Shown in pieces: positions 44,224 through 53,675 of a DNA stretch of 64,000 bases. Location: contig NZ_LYWY01000037.1 of NCBI RefSeq assembly GCF_001661915.1, positions 62,001 through 126,000 on the forward strand, read 5' to 3'. The notes under the pieces were generated by a model. It had not been told where the DNA came from, searched no databases, and worked only from the letters and a program-made list of their open reading frames with translations. The position numbers and the translations under genes were made by a program. This stretch comes from Croceicoccus pelagius (GTDB taxonomy: Bacteria; Pseudomonadota; Alphaproteobacteria; Sphingomonadales; Sphingomonadaceae). Position 1 is the stretch's first letter; every line of letters starts with the position of its first letter.

Positions 44224-45943
44224 CCTTTGCCTGTGCCGCGACTTCGGCGCGCAGCGCCTTGCGGTCCAGCTTTCCTATCATCGTCTTGGGCAGGTCCTCG
44301 CGGATTTCGACCGAGACGACGCGCTCATGCTTGCCGACATGACGGTTGACCCATGCGCACAGCGTATCCGCGTCGTCGTCGCTGCCTTCTTCCAGCGTGA
44401 CGTAGAGCTTCGGACGTTCGCCCAGATAGTCGTCGGGCACACCGATGACGAGCGCCTCTTGGATCCCCTTCCGCTCCATCACGACTTCCTCGATCCGGCT
44501 CGGGAAGACCTTGAAGCCACCGACGCTGATCATGTCTTTGATACGATCGACGATGGTGACGAAACCGTCCTCGTCGATCGTGGCAACGTCGCCAGTGCGC
44601 AAGAAACCGTCGGCAAAGACGCCATCGTCGTTTGAACGGCTCCAGTAGCCCACCATCGTCTGCGGCCCGCGGATCGCCAGTTCACCCGGTTCGCCATCAG
44701 GGGCAAGACGCGTGGGGTCGGTCTTGTCGAGCAGGCGGATCTCGGTTCCCGGCAGGGGTTGCCCGATCGTGCCGGGCTTTTCGAAGTCTAGATTGCCGAA
44801 CGGATTGGTCGACACGATGCCCGATTCGGTGAGCCCGTAGCCTTCCACGATATGCGCGCCGGTCCGCCCCTCGAACTTCCGCTTCAGCGGCAGGGGCAGC
44901 GGCGCGCCGCCCGAAATGCATACCAGCAACGAATCGAAATCGGTCTTGGCCACGTCGGGATGGTCGAGGAGCGCCTGGAACATCGTCGGCACGCCGGGCA
45001 TCGAAGTCGCCCTCACCCGGTTCTGCGCCTTCAGCGTCTGGCGCGCGTCGAATCGCGGCAGCATCACGATCATGCCCCCGTCCAGCACGGTGCGGTTCAG
45101 GACGACGATGTTCGCGAAGATATGGAACATCGGCAATACGCCGATCATGATGTCACGCTCACCCCGGTGGCGGTCGACCCGCAGGGTCTGGCGCGCGTTT
45201 ACCGTGATGTTCTGATGCGTCAGCATCGCGCCTTTCGGCGTGCCGGTGGTGCCGCCGGTATATTGCAGCAGGACCACGTCGTTCGGATCGATCTCGACCG
45301 GTTTTGGCTCAGTGCATCCAGCGATGAAATCCGCGTAAGTCCGCACCCGCTTGTCGTTGGTGGGAATGGCGGCGAGCTGCTTGCGACCGACTATGCGGAT
45401 CAGCGCCGATTTCAGGCGCGGCAGCATGTCGGCAAGGCTCTCGACGACGAGGCCTTCAAGCGACGAGCAATCGAGCACTTTCAGTGCCGTTGGAAGGAGC
45501 GCGGAAGAGTCGATGGTAAAGAGCAGCTTCGCGCCCGAATCTTCGACCTGTTGAGCCAGTTCCTCGACCGTGTAGAGGGGCGAAAAGTTGACTACTGTCG
45601 CCCCGGCCATCGCGATGCCGTAATAGGCCGCAACATAGACCGGCACGTTGGGCAGGAACAGTCCGACGCGGTCGCCTTTGCCGACGCCTGCGCGCTGCAA
45701 GGCGGCGGCGACCTTCTTCGCCTGCGCCAACATATCGATGTAGCTGGTGCGGCGCCCATAGAAATCAACGATCTTGCGCGTTCCAGCAAGGTGCGCGCCA
45801 CGTTCCAGCAGTTGAGGAACCGTCAGTGGCTCGAACTCACTGTCCCATGCGATAGGGTGGCGATATTGGCCGAGGGCCTCTTCACGGTCCTTACCGGGCC
45901 ATTCTGCTCTCAAGATCCTCTCCGATGTTTTATTGACATTCAT
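44198..45943 (-). CDS. Long-chain-fatty-acid--CoA ligase (FadD-like)
   Basis: The 581-residue ANL enzyme activates fatty acids to acyl-CoA for beta-oxidation or lipid use. It has the phosphate loop LQYTGGTTGTPKGAMLTHQN, LPMFHIFAN, GYGLTESGIVSTNPF, FLRTGDVATIDEDGFVTIVDRIKDMI and the catalytic lysine in LPKTMIGKLDRKAL. It is closer to E. coli FadD than the enzyme at 3.5 kb. ATG 45943 begins MNVNKTSE. A palindrome covers the start codon and another lies 23 bp upstream, suggesting local repression. Confidence 0.92.
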   Translation of the reverse strand: MNVNKTSERILRAEWPGKDREEALGQYRHPIAWDSEFEPLTVPQLLERGAHLAGTRKIVDFYGRRTSYIDMLAQAKKVAAALQRAGVGKGDRVGLFLPNVPVYVAAYYGIAMAGATVVNFSPLYTVEELAQQVEDSGAKLLFTIDSSALLPTALKVLDCSSLEGLVVESLADMLPRLKSALIRIVGRKQLAAIPTNDKRVRTYADFIAGCTEPKPVEIDPNDVVLLQYTGGTTGTPKGAMLTHQNITVNARQTLRVDRHRGERDIMIGVLPMFHIFANIVVLNRTVLDGGMIVMLPRFDARQTLKAQNRVRATSMPGVPTMFQALLDHPDVAKTDFDSLLVCISGGAPLPLPLKRKFEGRTGAHIVEGYGLTESGIVSTNPFGNLDFEKPGTIGQPLPGTEIRLLDKTDPTRLAPDGEPGELAIRGPQTMVGYWSRSNDDGVFADGFLRTGDVATIDEDGFVTIVDRIKDMISVGGFKVFPSRIEEVVMERKGIQEALVIGVPDDYLGERPKLYVTLEEGSDDDADTLCAWVNRHVGKHERVVSVEIREDLPKTMIGKLDRKALRAEVAAQAKEKVAEPAA

Positions 45944-45947
45944 GTCA
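45934..45947. promoter_or_regulatory. Palindrome over the acyl-CoA ligase start codon
   Basis: TGACATTCATGTCA has perfect 6-bp arms around two bases and includes the start codon complement CAT at 45941-45943. It could be an operator for a TetR- or GntR-type fatty-acid regulator; which one cannot be told. Confidence 0.35.
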
Positions 45948-45965
45948 GCTATTTTGCGCTTTTCC

Positions 45966-45977
45966 GCGGAATTCCGC
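45966..45977. promoter_or_regulatory. 12-bp perfect palindrome upstream of the acyl-CoA ligase
   Basis: GCGGAATTCCGC is perfectly symmetric and lies 23 bp before the ATG at 45943. It is a second operator candidate beside the palindrome at 45934-45947. Confidence 0.35.
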
Positions 45978-46003
45978 AAGGTAGCAGTCTCGCAGGCGCA
46001 GCA

Positions 46004-46039
46004 AAAAGCCCGGCACCGCGCTATGCGGGCCGGGCTTTT
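46004..46039 (-). terminator. Terminator after trcR
   Basis: AAAAGCCCGGC (46004-46014) pairs perfectly with GCCGGGCTTTT (46029-46039). Read leftward it ends with a T-run 47 bp after the trcR stop and before the ligase promoter. Confidence 0.88.
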
Positions 46040-46085
46040 CGCAGATGCCGTAACGTCAGGCGCTGCGGCAGAACCTGCAAAATAA

Positions 46086-46790
46086 TTATTCCTCGGGGAT
46101 GCCTTCGGCGCGACGGGCGGCAAGCCACGCCTCCGCTTCGGCTTCCTGGGCCGCTGTGACAGCTGCGCGAGCAGCGTCTTCACGCTCTTTCTTCAGCTCG
46201 TCGATCAGAGCCTGCTTGTCGTCAACCAGCTTCGAATCCGGAATGGCGTCAGCCTCAATGCCTGCCTTCTTCGCGGCCTTGGCGACAGCGGAATCGAGCT
46301 CGCGCTGCGAACAAAGGCCCAGCGTAACCGGGTCCTTCGGGTTGATGTTCTGGATGTTCCAGTGGCTGCGTTCGCGGATCGCGCCGATGGTGTTGCGGGT
46401 CGTGCCGATCAGCTTGCCGATCTGCGCGTCCGACATTTCGGGGTGATTACGCAGGATCCACGCGATGCCGTCGGGCTTGTCCTGACGCTTGGACACCGGG
46501 GTATAGCGCGGGCCCTTGGTACGCTGGATCTGCACCGGCACCTTCTGGATCTTCAGCTTGTAGGTCGAGTCGGCCTGGCCTTTCTCGATCTCGTCGTGCG
46601 TCAGTTCGCCCGAACGCACGGGATCGCGGCCGGTGTACTTTGCGCCTGCAAGATCGTCGGCCATGGCCTGGACCTCGAGGATGTGGAGGCCGCAGAATTC
46701 GGCAATCTGCTCGAAAGTCAGGCCGGTATTGTCGACCAGCCAGCTTGCCGTGGCGTGCGGCATCAGCGGAGTGGCTTGATTCTGGCTCAC
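46086..46790 (-). CDS. trcR: Cell-cycle transcriptional regulator TrcR (DUF1013)
   Basis: The 234-residue protein matches the DUF1013 family, named TrcR in Caulobacter, where it associates with RNA polymerase and cell-cycle promoters. Family blocks are PLMPHATASWLVDNTGLTFEQIAEFCGLHILEVQ, KGPRYTPVSKRQDKPDGIAWILRNHPEMSDAQIGKLIGTTRNTI and WNIQNINPKDPVTLGLCSQRELDSAV. A C-terminal charged helix follows. Two helix-turn-helix-like segments are visible. GTG 46790 after GAGAGG is the start. It is likely transcribed alone, with a good terminator behind it. Confidence 0.9.
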   Translation of the reverse strand: MSQNQATPLMPHATASWLVDNTGLTFEQIAEFCGLHILEVQAMADDLAGAKYTGRDPVRSGELTHDEIEKGQADSTYKLKIQKVPVQIQRTKGPRYTPVSKRQDKPDGIAWILRNHPEMSDAQIGKLIGTTRNTIGAIRERSHWNIQNINPKDPVTLGLCSQRELDSAVAKAAKKAGIEADAIPDSKLVDDKQALIDELKKEREDAARAAVTAAQEAEAEAWLAARRAEGIPEE

Positions 46791-46960
46791 GCTAAAAACC
46801 TCTCGAAAAAGGGGCCCGGTCGATCGTTCGGAAAAGGTGCCGGGCGGTAAATACGATAAGGGCCGCCCCTTACCGGAGCGGCCGCTTGCGCTGTCGCATT
46901 TAGGCCAAGGCGTCGCTTTCGGCAAGGCCGGATACGGCCCTGCTACGGATTCACGGGGTT

Positions 46961-47581
46961 TCAGCCTTTCATCGCGACATATCCGGGCAGAGTCTCGATC
47001 CGCGAAAGCCACCGCTCCACCGCCGGATAGCCCGACAGGTCGAAGCCCGCCTCGCCCGCGACGTGAGTGTAAGGATATAGCATGAGGTCCGCGAGCGTCG
47101 GCCCCTCCCCCACCAGCCAGTCGCGGGCGGCCAGTTCGCGATCCATCAGCGCGAGCGCGGCCTCACCCCCTGCCCGCTTGCCGGGGATCGCAGCCGTCTG
47201 GACGGCATCAAGGGCGCCCTCGCCCACGACCGTCAGCCAGAAGCGCAGGGTCGCCACGTTCGGCTCGTGATTGTACTGCTCGAAGAACATCCAGCGCAGC
47301 ATGTCGGCGCGTGCGAACCTGTTCTCGGGAATGAAAGGCAATCCTTCCGCGAGATAGACACATGCCGCGTTGCTTTCCGGCAGAAAGCGGTCTCCCACCT
47401 GAAGCACGGGGATACGCCCGTTCGCGTTCACTTCGGCAAGAAACTCCGGCGTGCGGGTTTCGCCCTTCGTGATGTCGTAGGCCCGTCGCTCGATCGCTAC
47501 TCCGACCAGCGCGGCGGTCAGCCGGATCTTGTAGCAATTGCCGCTGATCGGGTCCTCGTGAAGGACCAGCCGGTCAGACAT
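46961..47581 (-). CDS. Glutathione S-transferase family protein
   Basis: The 206-residue protein has the thioredoxin-like N-terminal domain (LVLHEDPISGNCYKIRLTAALVGV, NGRIPVLQVGDRFLPESNAACVYLAE with the cis-proline and Glu-Ser glutathione site). The helical C-terminal domain (RDWLVGEGPTLADLMLYPYTHVAGEAGFDLSGYPAVERWL) follows. The active residue may be Ser or Asn near SGNC. Substrate is unknown. Its ATG overlaps the stop of the upstream quinone oxidoreductase gene by eight bases, so both act from one message. Confidence 0.92.
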   Translation of the reverse strand: MSDRLVLHEDPISGNCYKIRLTAALVGVAIERRAYDITKGETRTPEFLAEVNANGRIPVLQVGDRFLPESNAACVYLAEGLPFIPENRFARADMLRWMFFEQYNHEPNVATLRFWLTVVGEGALDAVQTAAIPGKRAGGEAALALMDRELAARDWLVGEGPTLADLMLYPYTHVAGEAGFDLSGYPAVERWLSRIETLPGYVAMKG

Positions 47582-48566
47582 CGAGCACGATCTTCCCGAT
47601 GTGCTCGCCGCCGTCCATCCGCGCGTGGGCGGCACTCGCCTCGCGCAGCGGGAAGGACTGGTCCATCACCGGACGAAGCTGGCCGCTGGCAACGAAAGGC
47701 CAGGCATTGGCGCGAATCTCGTCGGCAACGGCCGTCTTGAAGTCATTCGAACGCGGACGCAGTGTCGATCCGGTCAGCGTCAGGCGCTTGGTCATGACCT
47801 TGTGCATCGGGATCGTCGCCTTGACCCCGCCCATGACCGCAATCGTGACGTGGCGGCCTTCGTCGGCCATGCAAGCGATGTTCTTCGCGACGTAATCGCC
47901 CGAGATCATGTCGAGCACGACATCGACTCCGCGACCGCCGGTAATGCGGGCGACTTCCTCGACGAAGTCCTGCGTCTTGTAGTCGATCGCGTGAGTTGCA
48001 CCATGGCGCAGCGCGGCCTCGCACTTGTCGGCGCTGCCGCAAGTGACGATCGTGCGGATGCCGAACAGCTTCGCGAGCGAGATCGCGGTCGTGCCGATCC
48101 CGCTGGTTCCGCCGTGGACCAGCAGCCAGTCGCCTTCATCGGCAAAACCGCGTTCGAAGACATTGTGCCAGACGGTGAAGACGGTTTCGGGCAAGGCTGC
48201 CGCTTCGGCCAGCGGCACGCCATCGGGTACCGGCAAGCAGTGGCTGGCCATCGCAAGGCAATACTCGGCATAGCCGCCACCGACGACAAGCGCGCACTGG
48301 CGAGAACCGATCATGCCTGCGTCGACGCCCTCACCCACGGCGACGACCTCTCCCGCGATTTCCAGACCCGGAACCTCGGGCGCGCCGGGCGGCGGCGGAT
48401 AGAGACCCTTTCGCTGCATCACGTCTGGGCGGTTTACGCCCGCGTGCGCGACCTTGATCAGGACCTGTCCCGCTGCGGGTGAAGGGACCGGCATTTCCTT
48501 CGGCACAAGGACCTCTGGCCCTCCATGTCCTTCACAGACGATGGCAGTCATCGTGTCCGGCAGCAT
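47574..48566 (-). CDS. NAD(P)H-quinone oxidoreductase (zeta-crystallin/PIG3-like)
   Basis: The 330-residue medium-chain dehydrogenase/reductase reduces quinones or other reactive carbonyls with NADPH. It has HAGVNRPDVMQRKGLYPPPPGAPEVPGLEIAGEV, the nucleotide site VHGGTSGIGTTAISLAKLFG, and the C-terminal EHIGKIVL. The structural and catalytic zinc ligands of alcohol dehydrogenases are missing, as expected for this branch. ATG 48566 follows AGGGGG with normal spacing; ATG 48551 is a second choice. It is linked to the GST gene downstream. Confidence 0.92.
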   Translation of the reverse strand: MLPDTMTAIVCEGHGGPEVLVPKEMPVPSPAAGQVLIKVAHAGVNRPDVMQRKGLYPPPPGAPEVPGLEIAGEVVAVGEGVDAGMIGSRQCALVVGGGYAEYCLAMASHCLPVPDGVPLAEAAALPETVFTVWHNVFERGFADEGDWLLVHGGTSGIGTTAISLAKLFGIRTIVTCGSADKCEAALRHGATHAIDYKTQDFVEEVARITGGRGVDVVLDMISGDYVAKNIACMADEGRHVTIAVMGGVKATIPMHKVMTKRLTLTGSTLRPRSNDFKTAVADEIRANAWPFVASGQLRPVMDQSFPLREASAAHARMDGGEHIGKIVLDV

Positions 48567-48710
48567 CAAATTCCCCCTGTTGCGACCAAAACGAACTCCG
48601 AAAACGGCCAAGCCCCCTGCCCGCTTGTGGATTTCGCATCGTTTCGCCGGGTGATTAACCGCCCCGCCCATTGACAGCAAGCCGAACGAACCCAAGATTG
48701 TCACAGCAAT

Positions 48711-48926
48711 ATGGACGACGACGATCGCCCCCGGACACGCGGCGACAATGCCAGCCGCCTCACCAGCGAAAGCCTGGACAGCTATTCGCAGGACGAGCTG
48801 GAAATTCGCATTGCGCAGCTTGAAGCGGAGATTCTCCGCACCCGTTCCCACATGGAAAAGGCAGCGGCCCACAGACTGGCGGCGGACGCCCTGTTTTCAC
48901 CCAAGCCGGACAAGCCTCCGCAGTGA
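48711..48926 (+). CDS. DUF1192 family small protein
   Basis: The 71-residue protein has the DUF1192 pattern LDSYSQDELEIRIAQLEAEILRTRSHMEKAAAHRLAADALF, a short coiled coil, after an acidic start (MDDDDRPRTRG). The function is unknown. It is divergent from the quinone oxidoreductase gene, with a TTAACC near 48655 in the gap. Confidence 0.85.
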   Translation: MDDDDRPRTRGDNASRLTSESLDSYSQDELEIRIAQLEAEILRTRSHMEKAAAHRLAADALFSPKPDKPPQ

Positions 48927-49106
48927 TCGCGATACGCCCTTCCCATACGGTTTGGGCAGTTCAGCCTGCATTCGTCGCATTTCTCTTTACGCATGTGCAG
49001 CAGTTGTGTTGCACTGCAGCAACCAAGTCGTTTGCCGTTCGTTCAGACCCGATAGGGTATACCGTAGGAACGGACTCGCTTCCTAGGCACAGAAAGGGCC
49101 TGACAC

Positions 49107-51518
49107 ATGCCATCTTTTGCCCAGAGCCTTGAAAAGACTCTCCACACGGCGCTCGCCAACGCGGCGGAACGCAGCCACGAATACGCGACGCTGGAACACC
49201 TCCTGCTCGCTCTCGTGGATGATCCGGATGCGGCGCAAGTCATGGAAGCGTGCGGGGTCGATCTCCCCGAACTGACCAACGTGGTCAAACAGTACCTCGA
49301 CCAGGAATACCAGTCGCTGAAGACCGCGGAAAAGGCGGACCCTTCGCCTACGGCAGGGTTCCAGCGCGTGATCCAGCGGGCAATCCTCCACGTCCAGTCT
49401 TCGGGCAAGGACACGGTGACAGGTGCGAACGTGCTGGTTGCCCTGTTCTCCGAACGCGACAGCTATGCGGTCTACTTCCTGCAGCAGCAGGACATGAGCC
49501 GCCTCGACGCCGTCAGCTACATCAGCCACGGCATCGGCAAGTCGGGCCGTTCGGTCGAACAGCGTCCGGCGAAGGGCACGAGCGAGGAAGAAGCCAAGCA
49601 GGAAGAGAAGACGGAGAACGCGAAGGGCAAAAAGGACTCCGCGCTCGACCAGTTCACCGTCAATCTCAACGAAAAGGCGCTGGCCGGCAAGGTTGACCCG
49701 CTGATCGGCCGCGGCCCCGAAGTGGACCGGACGATCCAGATTCTGTGCCGCCGTTCGAAGAACAACCCGCTTTATGTCGGTGATCCCGGCGTCGGCAAGA
49801 CGGCGATCGCCGAAGGTCTTGCCCGCAAGATCGTAGAAGGCGACGTGCCCGAAGTCCTGATGGACGCGGTGATCTACTCGCTCGACATGGGCGCGCTGCT
49901 GGCGGGCACCCGTTATCGCGGCGATTTCGAGGAACGCCTGAAGCAGGTCGTCAACGAGCTTGAAAAGATGCCCGAGGCGATCCTGTTCATCGACGAGATC
50001 CACACCGTCATCGGTGCCGGCGCCACCAGCGGCGGTGCGATGGATGCATCGAACCTGTTGAAGCCCGCGCTTTCCAGCGGCGCGATCCGCTGCGTCGGGT
50101 CGACGACTTACAAGGAATTCCGCAACCACTTCGAAAAGGACCGCGCGCTACTGCGCCGGTTCCAGAAGATCGACGTGAACGAACCCACGGTCGAGGATAC
50201 GATCAAGATCCTAAAGGGCCTGCGCACCGCGTTCGAGGAACACCACCAGGTCAAGTACACGCCCGACGCGATCAAGACGGCGGTGGAGCTTTCGGCCCGT
50301 TACATCAACGACCGCAAGCTGCCCGATAAGGCCATCGACGTCATCGACGAAGTCGGCGCGATGCAGATGCTGGTTCCGCCCAGCAAGCGTCGCAAGACCA
50401 TCACCGCGCGCGAGATCGAGAAGGTCATCTCCACGATGGCCCGCATCCCGCCCAAATCGGTGTCGAAGGACGACAAGAAGGCGCTCGAACACCTCGAACG
50501 TGACCTCAAGCAGGTCGTCTTCGGGCAGGACAAGGCCATCGAGGTGCTCTCCACCGCGATGAAGCTGTCCCGTGCGGGTCTGCGCGATGCGGACAAGCCG
50601 ATCGGCTCGTTCCTATTCTCCGGTCCCACCGGCGTCGGCAAGACCGAGGTTGCGCGCCAGCTGGCCGACATCATGGGCATCCCGCTGCAGCGTTTCGACA
50701 TGTCGGAATACATGGAACGCCACTCTGTCAGCCGCCTGATCGGTGCCCCTCCGGGCTATGTCGGGTTCGACCAGGGCGGTCTGCTTACCGATGCCATCGA
50801 CCAGCAGCCGCACTGCGTCCTGCTGCTCGACGAAATCGAGAAGGCACACCCCGACCTGTTCAACATCCTGCTGCAGGTGATGGATAACGGCCGACTGACC
50901 GACCACCACGGCAAGACCGTCGATTTCCGCAATGTCGTCCTCATTATGACGACGAACGCGGGCGCGGCGGACATGCAGCGCAGCGGTATCGGGTTCGGCG
51001 ACGTGTCGAAGGCGGACGCGGGCGACGAGGCAGTGAAAAAGCTCTTCACCCCCGAATTCCGCAACCGTCTCGATGCGATCGTCCCCTTCGCCTACCTCGG
51101 CAAGCCGGTCGTGGCGCGCGTGGTCGACAAGTTCATCCTGCAGCTCGAACTGCAGCTAGCCGATCAGAACGTCCACATCCAGTTCGACAGCGATGCCCGC
51201 AGCTGGCTGGCCGAACGCGGCTATGACAAGCTCTATGGCGCGCGCCCGATGGGTCGCCTCATCCAGGACAAGGTCAAGCAGCCGCTGGCGGAAGAACTGC
51301 TGTTCGGCAAGCTGGCGCAAGGCGGCGAAGTCCACGTTTCCACCAAGGACGACGAGGATGGCAAGCCGATCCTGGCTTTCGAACTGACCCCGGCCGCCCC
51401 GAAAGTCGTCAAGCGCCGCAAGCGCAAGGCCAAGAAGGTCGAAGCACCCAAGACGCCCGACAGCAAGGCGGATTCATCGGACGAAGCACCGCAGGGCGGC
51501 GATGACGCTGCTGAATGA
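49107..51518 (+). CDS. clpA: ATP-dependent Clp protease ATP-binding subunit ClpA
   Basis: ClpA unfolds proteins and feeds them to ClpP. The 803-residue AAA+ protein has the N-domain repeats, the first Walker A as GDPGVGKTA with FIDEIHT, and the second as GPTGVGKTE with LLLDEIEKA. The ClpP-docking loop is IGF in RSGIGFGD. No long middle domain exists, which separates it from ClpB. The C-terminal ~50 residues are Lys/Asp-rich and poorly conserved. ATG 49107 follows AGAAAGG. ClpS, often adjacent, is not seen. The 180-bp leader contains TATACC and a duplicated TGCAGCA. Confidence 0.96.
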   Translation: MPSFAQSLEKTLHTALANAAERSHEYATLEHLLLALVDDPDAAQVMEACGVDLPELTNVVKQYLDQEYQSLKTAEKADPSPTAGFQRVIQRAILHVQSSGKDTVTGANVLVALFSERDSYAVYFLQQQDMSRLDAVSYISHGIGKSGRSVEQRPAKGTSEEEAKQEEKTENAKGKKDSALDQFTVNLNEKALAGKVDPLIGRGPEVDRTIQILCRRSKNNPLYVGDPGVGKTAIAEGLARKIVEGDVPEVLMDAVIYSLDMGALLAGTRYRGDFEERLKQVVNELEKMPEAILFIDEIHTVIGAGATSGGAMDASNLLKPALSSGAIRCVGSTTYKEFRNHFEKDRALLRRFQKIDVNEPTVEDTIKILKGLRTAFEEHHQVKYTPDAIKTAVELSARYINDRKLPDKAIDVIDEVGAMQMLVPPSKRRKTITAREIEKVISTMARIPPKSVSKDDKKALEHLERDLKQVVFGQDKAIEVLSTAMKLSRAGLRDADKPIGSFLFSGPTGVGKTEVARQLADIMGIPLQRFDMSEYMERHSVSRLIGAPPGYVGFDQGGLLTDAIDQQPHCVLLLDEIEKAHPDLFNILLQVMDNGRLTDHHGKTVDFRNVVLIMTTNAGAADMQRSGIGFGDVSKADAGDEAVKKLFTPEFRNRLDAIVPFAYLGKPVVARVVDKFILQLELQLADQNVHIQFDSDARSWLAERGYDKLYGARPMGRLIQDKVKQPLAEELLFGKLAQGGEVHVSTKDDEDGKPILAFELTPAAPKVVKRRKRKAKKVEAPKTPDSKADSSDEAPQGGDDAAE

Positions 51519-51569
51519 TTTGGGCCGAGTGATTTGGCCAGATAACGACTTTTACAGTCGATGAGCGGG

Positions 51570-51594
51570 AAGGGCGGTCCATCGGGCCGCCCTT
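51570..51594. terminator. Terminator between clpA and coaE
   Basis: AAGGGCGGTCC pairs with GGGCCGCCCTT around a short ATC loop, with TTTCT after it. It lies between two convergent genes and can serve clpA. Confidence 0.75.
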
Positions 51595-51613
51595 TCTCTA
51601 TGCGGTCCTTGCT

Positions 51614-52243
51614 CTAGGTGTCGTGTCGCAGGCGCAGGGCCTCGACCATTTCGCGCACCTGTTCGCGCGTTTCATCCATCGTCTTGCCGGTATCGATCAC
51701 GAAATCGGCGCGGAGGCGCTTTTCCGCATCGGGCATCTGGCGAGCGAGAATGTCCACGAACTTCGCCTCGGTCATGCCCGGTCGCGCAAGAACGCGGCGG
51801 CGCTGGTCTTCTGCCGGGGCGGAGACGACCGCCACCGCGTCGAGACCGGCAGTACCGGTCTTTTCGTAAAGCAAAGGAATGTCGAAACAGACGACGGGCG
51901 CATGCCAGTGCTCGTCCATGAAGTCGAACCGCTCGGCAGCGACGGCGGGATGAACGATAGCCTCAAGGCGGGCGAGGGCTTCGCTGTCGCCAAAGACGAT
52001 CGCGCCCAGTTCCGCGCGTTTGACCCCTTCCGGACCGGTCGATCCGGGAAATTCCGCCTCGATCGCAGGCAAAAGCGCGCCGTCCTGGCCCTGCATCCGG
52101 TGTACTTCGGCATCGGCATCGAAAACCGGCACGCCCAGATCGCGCAGCATTCCCGCAACGGTGGATTTGCCCATGCCGATTGAGCCGGTGAGGCCGAGGA
52201 TGAACGGCCTTGGCCCATCGCGTTCGGGATAGACGCGGCTCAT
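51614..52243 (-). CDS. coaE: Dephospho-CoA kinase
   Basis: CoaE phosphorylates dephospho-CoA in the last step of coenzyme A synthesis. The 209-residue product has the Walker A GLTGSIGMGKSTV, FDADAEVHRM, and the lid region HPAVAAERFDF through DIPLLYEK. It is the last gene of the leftward series ppsR-maf-aroE-coaE, and its ATG overlaps the aroE stop (ATGA). The dnaQ gene that usually follows in relatives is not here; clpA is convergent instead. Confidence 0.95.
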   Translation of the reverse strand: MSRVYPERDGPRPFILGLTGSIGMGKSTVAGMLRDLGVPVFDADAEVHRMQGQDGALLPAIEAEFPGSTGPEGVKRAELGAIVFGDSEALARLEAIVHPAVAAERFDFMDEHWHAPVVCFDIPLLYEKTGTAGLDAVAVVSAPAEDQRRRVLARPGMTEAKFVDILARQMPDAEKRLRADFVIDTGKTMDETREQVREMVEALRLRHDT

Positions 52244-53094
52244 GCCGTCAGCCTGGCGCGCAAAGCCGCGTCGTCATCTCGTGGGGCAGGGGCGGCGAAG
52301 AATTTCTCAAACGCTGCGGCGGCCTGCCCGATCAGCATCGAGAGCCCGTCGACCGTGCGGAACCCGCGCGCCCTGGCCTCTTTCAGGAACGGTGTTTCCA
52401 GAGGCGCCGTGACAATGTCGTAACAGACGCTGCCCGGCGGGACGTGGCTGAAATCGAAGGCCAGCGGCGGCTGTCCCACCATGCCAAGCGCGCTGGCGTT
52501 CACAACGACGTCGAAGCAGCCCTTGCGATCATCGAAAGCAAAGTCGGTCTCGGATCCGAAATGGGCGAGGAGGGCGACGTGATGCTCGCCTTCAGGGTCG
52601 AGTTCGTCGAGAAGCGCGCGGGCCTTGTCGACATTGCGGCCCGCGACGACGAGGACATGCCCTGTATCTGCCAGCGCCGCGATTATCGCTCGTGCCGCAC
52701 CGCCGGTTCCGATGATCCGCGCCATGCGGAAAAGGTGCTGACCCGCCAGATCGTCCTGCAACGGTTCAAGGAAACCGGCGGCATCGGTATTGTAGCCGAC
52801 AAGCGCGCCATCTTCGGGAACGACAGTGTTCACTGCCCCGATCCGCGCGGCCAGCGGATCGATCCGGTCTAGCAGCGGGATGATCGCCTGCTTGTGCGGC
52901 ATCGTCACATTGCATCCGCGCCAGTCGGGATCTGCCCGGCGCTGGGCAATGTATTCGGCAAGTCCCTCCGCCGTGACGTGGCAATGCCGGTAGTCAGCGT
53001 CGATTCCGGACTTTTCGAGCCAGAACCGGTGGATCGTCGGCGATTTGGACTGCGCTATCGGGTCGCCGATCACTTCGGCATAGGGCTGGTTCAT
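52240..53094 (-). CDS. aroE: Shikimate dehydrogenase
   Basis: AroE reduces 3-dehydroshikimate with NADPH in aromatic amino-acid synthesis. The 284-residue protein has [20 protein letters not shown], the catalytic lysine in [25 protein letters not shown], the nucleotide loop [11 protein letters not shown], and a C-terminal [28 protein letters not shown] replaces the usual YDLVYxPxxTxLL. It overlaps both maf and coaE by four bases. Confidence 0.95.
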   Translation of the reverse strand: MNQPYAEVIGDPIAQSKSPTIHRFWLEKSGIDADYRHCHVTAEGLAEYIAQRRADPDWRGCNVTMPHKQAIIPLLDRIDPLAARIGAVNTVVPEDGALVGYNTDAAGFLEPLQDDLAGQHLFRMARIIGTGGAARAIIAALADTGHVLVVAGRNVDKARALLDELDPEGEHHVALLAHFGSETDFAFDDRKGCFDVVVNASALGMVGQPPLAFDFSHVPPGSVCYDIVTAPLETPFLKEARARGFRTVDGLSMLIGQAAAAFEKFFAAPAPRDDDAALRARLTA

Positions 53095-53675
53095 GTCGGC
53101 AGCTCGCCCTCTGCGCGCAGTGCGCCCAGCACTTCGAGCAGCGGCATCCCGAGAACCGTGAACTGGTCGCCGTCAATGCTTTCGAAAAGCTGTGGACCCA
53201 ATGCCTCGATACGGAAAACGCCGACGCAATAGCCGACTTCGGGCCATTCCGCATCGAGGTAGCTCTCGATAAACGCCTCGCTGAGATCTCGGACCTTGAG
53301 GCGGGCGAGGCTGACCGTGCGGAACACGATCTCTCCGCCACGCGCAAGAACTGCCGCGCTATAGAGGTACATGACCCGGCCCGAAAAGAAGCGCAGGTGC
53401 TGCGCGGCGTTCTCGCGGCTCGCCGGCTTGTCGAACCGCTCGCCATCCACAACGACGAGCGAGTCGCTGCCCAGCACGAGTTCGCGCGGGCGCAAGGCCG
53501 ATACGCCCAACGCCTTTGCCGCCGCCAGCTTTTCGGCAACATCAGGGGGAAGCGCGTCTTCCAGTTCCGTCTCGAGCGCGCGTTCGTCGAGATCGGCTGG
53601 CACCGCCTCGAAAGCGACGCCGGCAGACGTCAGCATCGCCTGGCGCGAAGCACTTTTCGACGCGAGTACGATCAT
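53091..53675 (-). CDS. maf: Maf family nucleotide pyrophosphatase
   Basis: Maf proteins hydrolyse modified or canonical NTPs such as dTTP or UTP. The 194-residue product has the N-terminal [25 protein letters not shown] with the catalytic aspartate, and [32 protein letters not shown]. The last part is typical of the alphaproteobacterial branch. It overlaps ppsR and aroE by four bases each. Confidence 0.93.
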   Translation of the reverse strand: MIVLASKSASRQAMLTSAGVAFEAVPADLDERALETELEDALPPDVAEKLAAAKALGVSALRPRELVLGSDSLVVVDGERFDKPASRENAAQHLRFFSGRVMYLYSAAVLARGGEIVFRTVSLARLKVRDLSEAFIESYLDAEWPEVGYCVGVFRIEALGPQLFESIDGDQFTVLGMPLLEVLGALRAEGELPT

